NCBI GenBank assembly: GCA_016291495.1
Contig: JAEEXI010000001.1
Location: 1-64,000, forward strand
DNA length: 64,000 nt
Source: Prevotella sp.
GTDB lineage: Bacteria; Bacteroidota; Bacteroidia; Bacteroidales; Bacteroidaceae
Direction of reading: 5' to 3'
The position numbers and the translations under genes were made by a program. Positions 9,784 through 16,774 of the stretch are shown here, piece by piece. The number at the start of each line of letters is the position of its first letter. Position 1 is the stretch's first letter. The notes below the pieces were generated by a model. That model was not told where the DNA came from, did no database searches, and saw only the letters and a program-made list of their open reading frames with translations.

Positions 9784-9851
9784 TTATTTTGCGAAAAAGA
9801 CATGCAAAAAAGCACGCTACTGTTTTTCCTGAAAAAGTTGACTCATGTATT

Positions 9852-10021
9852 GGATACGGAATACAGAATACAGTTTTCTCAGCGAGCACTAAAAGTTGAC
9901 ACACAAGTTTTATTATATATATAATATATATATTATATATATAATAAGTATTATTAGACTTATTTTCCCTCTGGAAAGCATACCCCCTTCCCTAAAAAAC
10001 TGTATTCTGTATTCTGTATCC
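9852..10021. repeat. 170-bp element with 26-bp terminal inverted repeats
   Basis: The left arm (9852-9877) starts GGATACGGAATACAG and ends CAGTTTT; the right arm (9996-10021) is its reverse complement with one mismatch. The centre (about 9910-9947) is an AT-only near-palindrome of TATATA/ATAATA units. No reading frame lies inside. The shape is that of a MITE-like or long-hairpin element. A single arm (GATACAGAATACAGAATACA) also forms the 3' end of the BT4734-family gene near 25010-25031. Confidence 0.65.
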
Positions 10022-10206
10022 TGTGTTTGAAAAAATCTGTCGGATTCTTGGTGTTATCGAAATTCTTTGCTATCCCTAATGGCGCTTTGACCCGTCGAAG
10101 ATAGGAATCACCAAACGAAACTAGGGATAGATACTGCCGAAAAGTTTAAGTTTAGATCGCTTTACTAAAGCAAAATTCGAACAAAATTTGCATATTTTCT
10201 CTTTAA

Positions 10207-10241
10207 TTTAGGTGGAATCTCGTAAATAATTTGTATTTTTG
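10207..10241 (+). promoter_or_regulatory. Promoter of the structured RNA
   Basis: TATTTTTG at 10234-10241 matches TAnnTTTG; a weak TTTA element lies about 24 nt upstream. Transcription would start near 10248, at the edge of the structured region. Confidence 0.55.
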
Positions 10242-10247
10242 CATTGT

Positions 10248-10551
10248 TCGTACCCACGTCTCTGGGCGGATGGGTGGAACAGCGACATATTAGAAAGCGT
10301 CATTGATGCTTTGTTTTTGGCTATTTGAACGTCGGAAACTCAAATCCTGTACAAAGACAAATGCGGAGATGAATGCTACGGGTGTAGTATATACTCCCGG
10401 AGTGTGCAGAGGGCGAATTGTGCCCTCAAGCACACTTTTCGGGGTGCATTATATACTGACCGGCGTGGGTATTCAGACTCTGTTCGTTCTTTCAGGAAGG
10501 CTTCCGACGGCCGAAATAGCAGAACGGGCAGGTGAGGATACCCCGCTTTTT
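10248..10551 (+). ncRNA. Structured non-coding RNA candidate, about 300 nt
   Basis: Between a TAnnTTTG promoter and a T-tract the sequence folds into several clear helices. AAAGC/GCTTT forms a short hairpin near 10293-10311. AGTATATA pairs with TATATACT (about 10387-10455), enclosing GTGTGC/GCACAC and GAGGGC/GCCCTC. CTGTTCGTTC pairs over 10 bp with GAACGGGCAG, using two G-U pairs (about 10478-10531). GCG-U-GGGTATTC pairs with GAGGATACCCCGC and is followed by TTTTTG at 10547-10552, which makes a terminator. An 88-codon open frame crosses it but has no ribosome-site context and is probably incidental. Size, order and location resemble known Bacteroidales orphan RNAs (for example the Bacteroidales-1 motif) or a 6S-like RNA, but I cannot assign it. 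It ends 66 nt before the eight-gene island. Confidence 0.6.
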
Positions 10552-10617
10552 GTATGCCGTCATCAATAGCTAGAAACCCTCTGACTCACGGGTATCAGTC
10601 AGAACAGATACTGACCG

Positions 10618-11562
10618 ATGCCCAATCATAAGGCAGTTGATTTATTTGGAGAAAGACCTGTTAGAAGGATTCCCGCTAAGCCATTTGTAAAATGGGCTGG
10701 TGGCAAGGGAAATCTCCTTCAGAAGTTGGAAGCATTACTGCCAACTGATTTCGATGATCTTAAGAATGTAACTTACATAGAGCCCTTTGTTGGCGGTGGT
10801 GCAATGCTATTCCACATGCTGCAGCGCCACAAATGTATCACACGGGCCGTTATCAATGACATCAATGCCGACCTTATCCGCTGTTATCAGTTGATTGCAA
10901 ACAATCCTCAGATTCTTATTGACAGGTTAAAAAATATTGAGAATAACTACTTTAGCGTGGACTTTCCTGCAAGAAAGGAACTGTTCTATGCTTATAGGGA
11001 CCAATATAATAGCGAAGGGATACATCCAGACGAAAGGGCTGCACTATTTATCTTCCTGAATCACACTTGCTTTAATGGACTATATCGAGTAAACGCAGCA
11101 GGAAAATTTAATGTTCCATACGGACGGTATAAGAAGCCTGTCATCTGCAACAAGGAGGTAATAATGGCAGACCACCGCCTGCTTAATTCTATTGAATTAA
11201 TGATTCGCCAACCAGGCGACTATAAGCTTGTCAGACAGAACCTCAGTAGGAATCATCCAAACTTTGTGTATTTCGACCCTCCTTATCGTCCTTTGAATGA
11301 TACATCATCATTTAGGGAATATTCAAACGATCCGTTTGATGACATTCAGCAGGAAGAGTTAAAAGAATTCTGCGATAGACTGTCTAATAAGAACTGCCTG
11401 ATAATGTTAAGCAATTCTGACAGTAAAACTGAGAATGGGGATTCGTATTTTGAGAAGTTATATCAAGGCTATAGATTCGAAAGGATAATGGCTCCACGCT
11501 TCATTAATGCAAATGGCGAGAAACGAGAGAAACTAGCAGAAGTTGTTATCAGAAATTATTGA
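10618..11562 (+). CDS. Dam-like DNA adenine-N6 methyltransferase (alpha class)
   Basis: This 314-aa enzyme has the D12/Dam layout: KPFVKWAGGKG at residues 21-31 (SAM site), EPFVGGGAM at 55-63 (motif I) and the catalytic DPPY at 220-223 (motif IV). This order defines the alpha class, to which Dam and M1.DpnII belong. It should methylate adenine in duplex DNA; GATC is the usual site of the closest families, but the target here is not provable by eye. It opens the eight-gene operon; the helicase ATG follows its stop by 4 nt. Parts of the gene are near 50% GC and others near 35%, higher than the genes that follow. With the beta-class methylase at the far end it recalls the DpnM/DpnA pair. Confidence 0.9.
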   Translation: MPNHKAVDLFGERPVRRIPAKPFVKWAGGKGNLLQKLEALLPTDFDDLKNVTYIEPFVGGGAMLFHMLQRHKCITRAVINDINADLIRCYQLIANNPQILIDRLKNIENNYFSVDFPARKELFYAYRDQYNSEGIHPDERAALFIFLNHTCFNGLYRVNAAGKFNVPYGRYKKPVICNKEVIMADHRLLNSIELMIRQPGDYKLVRQNLSRNHPNFVYFDPPYRPLNDTSSFREYSNDPFDDIQQEELKEFCDRLSNKNCLIMLSNSDSKTENGDSYFEKLYQGYRFERIMAPRFINANGEKREKLAEVVIRNY

Positions 11563-11566
11563 GCTT

Positions 11567-13618
11567 ATGTTGAACAGATTGAATTTTAAACCTATATACA
11601 GGACTCATAAAGATTCTATAGAGAAGGATTTTTATATTCCATGCTATACGGAAAGTGTAGAGTTATATAGGGCTGTTGGTTTCTTTTCTCTTCACTCTTT
11701 GACGTTGTCTATCGATGGTCTGATCCACTTTGTAGAAAAACACGGGAAGATTAATCTCATCTGCAATCCTGACCTGTCAATGACGGATGTTAAAATTATA
11801 GATGCATGCATCAACATAGATGAGAATACAGTAATAGAATCATTACTACGTTCCATACTTGGATGTCAGATAAGTGAGAAAGAGATAAGAAAGCTTGATG
11901 TTATTTGCAATATGATTGCAGAAAGAAAATTTGAAATCAAGGTAGCTTATCAGCCTTTAGGTATCTTCCATGAGAAATTTGGGATCTTTGTAGATGAGAT
12001 AAATAATATGACCTATTTTAACGGGTCATTAAACGAGACGACATCCGCTTTCTTACTAAATCAAGAAAGTATTACTGTTAGTTGTTCGTGGAAGAATGAA
12101 GAAGTTGGTCAGTTTATAAAAGATGAGCTTCAGTATTTTAATAATCTATGGGAAGGTAAAGAAGAATCTGTCGTCATTATCGATTTTCCAGAAGCAGCGA
12201 AGAACCAGTTGCTAAAATGCTATAAGAAGAGTGAGTCGTTAGAAGAAGCAATTGATGCGTATATTATATCTCGAAATGGTGGTAAAAAGAAAAAGTTATA
12301 TCCATATCAAGAAAAAGCAATTAATGAATTCTGTGAAAACGGCTATCAACATTTCTATGAGATGGCAACTGGTACAGGTAAGACTTTCACTTCTGTCAAA
12401 ACAATCAAGCGGCTTAAGAAAGAGAAGAACGAGAAAATTTTTGTTGTGGTGTGCGTGCCACAGATAGATTTGCAAGTTCAATGGGAGGCTGCTTTACGGG
12501 AAGAAGGATATGACAAGATTTACCTTTTTGGAGGAAGTGGTTCTTCATTTGAAAAGACTCTTGCAGAAGCAACAATTGATTATTATACAGACGACGATGA
12601 TGTTATTTGTGTAGCGGTGTATGATACTTTCTTCTCGAAGATGTGCTCTGAGATCCGTAAGATTACGCCAATATTTATTATCGTTGATGAAGCTCACAAT
12701 CTGACGAAAGGAAATCTGTCTGCATTAATAAAGTTAAACCCTCAATACAAACTGGGGCTTAGTGCTACCATTCAGCGTTTCAGCGAGAGTGAGTCCGAAG
12801 CTATCGTCAGGTTCTTTACTGCTGGTGACACATTCTATTATGGAATTGAAGATGCTATAGAGAACGACTTCCTTTCAAAATATGAATATCACCCCATCTT
12901 CGTTCGACTCACAGAAGAAGAGAACGAAAAGTTCCAATTCAAGAGTAAACTACTAGCCCAAGAATTGAATAAGAAAGAGCCAGATCCTGACGTTGTTGAT
13001 AAACTTCGCAGAGAAAGGAGTCTTATTATTAAGCAAGCTTCAGGAAAAATTGAGAAACTAAGAGAACTCGCAGAAGAAGGATATAACTTTGTCAATTCTG
13101 TTGTCTATTGCGGACAAGGAAAAGATGACGAAGGAGAACTTATTATCGATTCCGTAACAAGGACTCTTTATGATAACAAGTTGGTTGTATCACAATTTAC
13201 CAGTAGGACTTTAAATCGAAAAAGAGTCTTGTATGAATTTGAGCAGGGGTATTTTGATACCTTGGTAGCGATAAAGTGTTTTGACGAAGGTGTTGATGTT
13301 CCAAAACTTGACAAGATATACATCATGGCAAGTGATAGCGCTCTGAGACAAACCGTTCAGCGACGAGGCCGTGTATTGCGTAAGTGTAAAGAGAGCGGTA
13401 AGACGATAGCCTATATCTATGATATGGTAGTACTGCCGGCAATTGAAGCTGGTACTTATGGTAGTGATGGATTACTCAAGATAGAGTTGGCCAGAGCTAA
13501 AGAATACAATAGGTTGGCATTGAATAAAGATGTCAATGAGATAACCTTTAACAGTATTGAAGATACTTATCATATAACAATAACAGAATCCCAAGAATAT
13601 GAATCAGAACCCAATTGA
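11567..13618 (+). CDS. PLD-nuclease / SF2 helicase fusion
   Basis: The 683-aa protein joins two enzymes. Residues about 20-200 form a phospholipase-D-like nuclease domain with HEKFGIFVD (His135, Lys137, Asp143) followed by FNGSLNE, the HxK(x)nD...GSxN signature. Residues about 245-640 are a superfamily 2 helicase: YPYQ (Q motif), MATGTGKT at about 266-273, DEAH at 374-377, SAT at 399-401 and QRRGRVLR near 607 (motif VI). An upstream TTG at 11543 is in frame, but the ATG at 11567 lies 4 nt behind the dam stop and is preferred. By analogy with Res-type enzymes it would translocate on and cut DNA, making it the likely restriction effector of the island. Its 3' end overlaps the next small gene by 20 nt. 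The DNA is strongly AT-rich. Confidence 0.88.
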   Translation: MLNRLNFKPIYRTHKDSIEKDFYIPCYTESVELYRAVGFFSLHSLTLSIDGLIHFVEKHGKINLICNPDLSMTDVKIIDACINIDENTVIESLLRSILGCQISEKEIRKLDVICNMIAERKFEIKVAYQPLGIFHEKFGIFVDEINNMTYFNGSLNETTSAFLLNQESITVSCSWKNEEVGQFIKDELQYFNNLWEGKEESVVIIDFPEAAKNQLLKCYKKSESLEEAIDAYIISRNGGKKKKLYPYQEKAINEFCENGYQHFYEMATGTGKTFTSVKTIKRLKKEKNEKIFVVVCVPQIDLQVQWEAALREEGYDKIYLFGGSGSSFEKTLAEATIDYYTDDDDVICVAVYDTFFSKMCSEIRKITPIFIIVDEAHNLTKGNLSALIKLNPQYKLGLSATIQRFSESESEAIVRFFTAGDTFYYGIEDAIENDFLSKYEYHPIFVRLTEEENEKFQFKSKLLAQELNKKEPDPDVVDKLRRERSLIIKQASGKIEKLRELAEEGYNFVNSVVYCGQGKDDEGELIIDSVTRTLYDNKLVVSQFTSRTLNRKRVLYEFEQGYFDTLVAIKCFDEGVDVPKLDKIYIMASDSALRQTVQRRGRVLRKCKESGKTIAYIYDMVVLPAIEAGTYGSDGLLKIELARAKEYNRLALNKDVNEITFNSIEDTYHITITESQEYESEPN

Positions 13619-13772
13619 AGACGTGTTAGAAGAACTTCATTTTACTGAAGCGCAAAAAGAGGGCTTTTGGAAGTTCTTGAATTATGCTAAGACCTGTCAA
13701 GAGACTGGCAATAACAAGCAATTAAAATCACAACTTGAAGAGGTTGTGAGAAGTGTTGTTGATAAAGATTAG
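13599..13772 (+). CDS. 57-aa helical protein in the defence operon
   Basis: The frame starts ATG 20 nt inside the 3' end of the helicase gene and ends 4 nt before the ATG of the ATPase gene, so it fills the gap exactly. The product (MNQNPIEDVLEELHFTEAQK ... VVRSVVDKD) is predicted helical, acidic at the start and basic near the end. I do not recognise a family. The tight coupling at both ends argues for a real subunit, possibly a partner of the helicase or of the SMC-like ATPase. It is too short to appear in automatic 60-codon lists. Confidence 0.6.
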   Translation: MNQNPIEDVLEELHFTEAQKEGFWKFLNYAKTCQETGNNKQLKSQLEEVVRSVVDKD

Positions 13773-13776
13773 CCCT

Positions 13777-15861
13777 ATGAAGATCAATTACATAAGATAC
13801 CACAACTATCGTTGTTTTAAGGACCTTACAATTAAATTTGACACGACAAGCACAAAGAATATTTCTTTAGTTATGGGTGTCAATGGCTCTGGAAAAACAG
13901 AGATGCTTTTCTCTTTCCAGTGGGTGCTTTATGGTTTTAACTTCAGGAGTATGCGCGAGAAGGAAGAAACCCCATACTCATTAAACTCGGCCCTACACCA
14001 TAAGTTGGAAGTGGACAGACACGCAAATTCTGTAGATTGCTGGGTAGAATTATCCTTTACTAACAAAGGAACGGAATATTTCATCAAGCGCACTGAGACC
14101 TTCATGCGATTGAATGATAAAGTAACCTCAAATGAAAAAGTAGAGTTAAGCCATACCGAAGCTAACGGCGAGCGTACAATACCGGAAACAAATAAGGATA
14201 TAGTAGAAGAATTACTATCTAGAATAATACCAAAATCTATTTTGGAAGGAATAACATTCGATGGCGAGCGCATGAAAAAACTCAATATTGTTGGAGATCA
14301 ATCGATTGAAACAATCAAGAATGTTATTTCGCTTGTCACCAATGAGAAACTTTTCGAGTTGTGTTCTGGTGAAATAAAGGATGTTAACGGTGACATCCGT
14401 AAGGAAAAGATGAGAATTAACCGCCAGGCTGGTAATGTCTCTGCCGAAGAACTCGAAAAAGAAATTGGAGAATTGGAAGATTTCATTGAAGAGAATGAAA
14501 TCAGTCTTCATGGGATTGGAATAAACCAAGAAAAAGTTGCTAACAAGTTAGAAGAAATCTCCATCAAGTTATCGGAACTGAAAGATGCCGAAGAATTAGA
14601 GCAGAAACGAAAAGGTCTGGAGAGAGATTTGGAACGAGCAAAAAAGAACTTCGACCAAAACACAGACATCTTCTATAAAAGGTTATCAGACGGATATGCA
14701 TTAGTTACAGATCAATTGGTTGGTGACGTTAAACAATCTATAGAAAATGTTGATATTCCTGCCGGATTAACAGTTGAGGCTGTCAAAAGTATTTTAAGAC
14801 GTCCCAAATGCATTTGTGGTTGTGACATGAGTACAGATGTTATCAAACATTTAACGGACATGTTATCTACACTTCCTCCAGATAATATCAGCAGTACACT
14901 CTTGTATATGGCAAATCAATTCGAGGGTGAAAAGAAACGTACTGGCAAGTTATTAAAAGAAGCATATAAAGCGATGAAGGATGACGAAGACGAAGTCGCT
15001 GGTATAAAAGCCCAATTAGCTGAAATTGCTCAGTCATTAGTAACAAATGTATCTGAGACGATAAGGAAACTTGGTAGAGAACGTGATGAGCAACTTCAAT
15101 TACAGGGACGCTTGACGCAGGACGAAGAACGGTGTAATAGAGAAAAAGAAAAGGCAGGGAAAAGACTTAAAGAGGCCAAAGCGGAACTACAAGCCGCATC
15201 TGGTAATCAGAAACAACTTAAGGCCTTAAATGCCCAACAAGAGCTACTAGATCTTTTCAAAAATGCAATTGAAAAAATAGGAGAACGTAATAGCGAATTA
15301 TCACTCTTAAGCATCAATGCCTATCTTTCTAAAGCATATACGTTACTCAGCGAAGATACAGGAAGAAGAATCTATTTATGTCAACATGAGAAAAAAGACA
15401 AGTATCGCCTTGTGACATACGTAAAAAGCAAATATGACACTCTGCGTACTACATGGACAAATAGTGGAGAACTGAAAACTCTGGAAGACGAAGGCCTGTC
15501 TGAAAGTGAGATACATGAAAAGATAGTCCTTAAAGTTGTCGAGGGTAAATCAACAGGACAGAGTAAAGTAAATTCACTCGCCTTTGCCAAAGCTATTCTG
15601 GATTACTCTAATGAGGATAGAACTACGGATAAATTGAAAGTATCACATGATTATCCATTCCTCATAGACTCCCCTTTCACAGAGTTAAGTGGCAAGAACT
15701 TAGAGAATGTGGCCCAATACATACATACTTTTGCCAATCAGATAATCCTGATGGCTGATGATAAGAGTTATGGTGGGGTTGCTGGTTTTGTCGAACCCGA
15801 AGTCTGTTCCAAGACAAAGTTACTCAAAAATGAAAAAGAAGGTATAACTTATATAAAATAA
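13777..15861 (+). CDS. DndD-like SMC/Rad50-type ATPase
   Basis: The 694-aa protein begins MKINYIRYHNYRCFKDL, the usual start of DndD/SbcC-type ATPases. Walker A GVNGSGKT lies at residues 34-41. Two long charged coiled-coil arms (about 195-330 and 385-520) flank a CICGC cluster at Cys345, 347 and 349, where Rad50 and DndD carry a zinc hook; the CxCxC spacing differs from the usual CxxC. A signature-like SKVNSLAFAKAIL at about 600 and a Walker B FLIDSPF near 630 complete the ATPase head. An in-frame GTG at 13753 would add 8 residues but overlaps the previous gene. Family members act on DNA ends or as restriction motors with DndF-H or methylases. No DndB, DndC or DndE partner lies here, so it is DndD-like by sequence only. 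Confidence 0.8.
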   Translation: MKINYIRYHNYRCFKDLTIKFDTTSTKNISLVMGVNGSGKTEMLFSFQWVLYGFNFRSMREKEETPYSLNSALHHKLEVDRHANSVDCWVELSFTNKGTEYFIKRTETFMRLNDKVTSNEKVELSHTEANGERTIPETNKDIVEELLSRIIPKSILEGITFDGERMKKLNIVGDQSIETIKNVISLVTNEKLFELCSGEIKDVNGDIRKEKMRINRQAGNVSAEELEKEIGELEDFIEENEISLHGIGINQEKVANKLEEISIKLSELKDAEELEQKRKGLERDLERAKKNFDQNTDIFYKRLSDGYALVTDQLVGDVKQSIENVDIPAGLTVEAVKSILRRPKCICGCDMSTDVIKHLTDMLSTLPPDNISSTLLYMANQFEGEKKRTGKLLKEAYKAMKDDEDEVAGIKAQLAEIAQSLVTNVSETIRKLGRERDEQLQLQGRLTQDEERCNREKEKAGKRLKEAKAELQAASGNQKQLKALNAQQELLDLFKNAIEKIGERNSELSLLSINAYLSKAYTLLSEDTGRRIYLCQHEKKDKYRLVTYVKSKYDTLRTTWTNSGELKTLEDEGLSESEIHEKIVLKVVEGKSTGQSKVNSLAFAKAILDYSNEDRTTDKLKVSHDYPFLIDSPFTELSGKNLENVAQYIHTFANQIILMADDKSYGGVAGFVEPEVCSKTKLLKNEKEGITYIK

Positions 15862-15867
15862 AATGCC

Positions 15868-16326
15868 ATGCCAATCAATATAGATACCACATACCGTATT
15901 AATCGCAATCAAGACCAAGAAGAGCAGATGCGATATCTTTGGAGAGATTTGAGGGTATTCAATGATTATCATCAAATCCTAGTAATATCTGCATTAGTTG
16001 GTTATGCGAACAACGCATACGTTCCCTTTGTAAACAAAGCCGAACCAGTTCAGATCATTAATTTTGAGGATAGGGAAAAGGAAATCATTAATTTCTTGGC
16101 TTATCTGAAGGAAGGGAATCAATCTATTTTGCAGGAGAGGCCAAAAGACGATCCTGACCGCAACAAAATGTATCAAGCATTTGAGTATTATGCTAATGGC
16201 GGTTTCCCTATTCTATGTAAGAAACTCGGGGTAGATTTTGCTGATAAAAGCAAGAATGACAGATACACCATCTTGCATAAGTATTATACTATGCTGGTAC
16301 AAAATGACCTAATGGATATTGAATAA
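15868..16326 (+). CDS. DNA phosphorothioation-associated protein 4-like
   Basis: This 152-aa protein has the layout I know from the dnd system-associated protein 4 family: VFNDYHQILVISALVGYAN, a middle PVQIINFEDREKEIINFLAY and the late motif EYYANGGFPILCKKL. In that family the last motif reads close to YANGGLEILxxxL. Members are found with Dnd, DISARM-like and other methylation-linked loci and have no proven activity. It lies 6 nt behind the ATPase gene and its stop overlaps the next ATG (TAATG). It may be an accessory subunit of the ATPase. Similarity is judged by eye and needs a profile search. Confidence 0.6.
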   Translation: MPINIDTTYRINRNQDQEEQMRYLWRDLRVFNDYHQILVISALVGYANNAYVPFVNKAEPVQIINFEDREKEIINFLAYLKEGNQSILQERPKDDPDRNKMYQAFEYYANGGFPILCKKLGVDFADKSKNDRYTILHKYYTMLVQNDLMDIE

Positions 16327-16772
16327 TGAAAAAGTTACTCCCTCAAGCAAATACATTGGCTACTGTCATTAGGACGTTCAAACTCATTGGTAATACAATG
16401 AATTGTACGTTGGCAGATATCGCATCGTTTAATAATTTTGAATTACGTCAGGCATCTTATTATTCCAATGCTTGCTATTTTCTTGACCTTATCGATGAGA
16501 ATTTGAAACTGACACCTTTGGGTGAGGATATTATGACAGCCCCCAAAAGTGCAAAGGTGAGGATATATGAGTTAATCATCAAACACGAGCTCATAGGTCA
16601 GTTGTTTGCCAAAACAGCCCTATACCCCAAAAGAAAAGTTATTAGAGATAGTAAAGAACTTGTAAGGTCGCTTTATCCGGAATATGGGGAAGCGGTTATT
16701 GATCGACGTACAAAGTGCTTAATTGGCTGGTGTGAAGAAATCATAGATTACATGAGGACATCGGATTCGTAA
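16326..16772 (+). CDS. Winged-helix-like small protein
   Basis: The 148-aa protein contains an N-terminal helix-turn-helix-like region: TLADIASFNNFELRQASYYS, then FLDLIDENLKLTPLGEDIM, a pattern of two helices and a strand-strand wing ending in LTPLG as seen in winged-helix domains attached to restriction proteins. The rest is helical and basic (ALYPKRKVIRDSKELV) with a Cys-Trp-Cys segment near 132-135. It starts inside the stop of the previous gene and lies 2 nt before the sigma-factor gene. A DNA-binding specificity or regulatory subunit is plausible. No catalytic residues are evident. Confidence 0.6.
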   Translation: MKKLLPQANTLATVIRTFKLIGNTMNCTLADIASFNNFELRQASYYSNACYFLDLIDENLKLTPLGEDIMTAPKSAKVRIYELIIKHELIGQLFAKTALYPKRKVIRDSKELVRSLYPEYGEAVIDRRTKCLIGWCEEIIDYMRTSDS

Positions 16773-16774
16773 AC

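Noticed and set aside
9646..9924. 92-codon plus-strand frame upstream of the inverted-repeat element
   Set aside because: It runs through the HU-HIG leader, its promoter and one repeat arm, and the product shows no protein-like pattern.
10303..10569. 88-codon frame over the structured RNA region
   Set aside because: The helices, promoter and terminator explain the sequence better, the frame crosses the terminator, and the product has no fold-like pattern.
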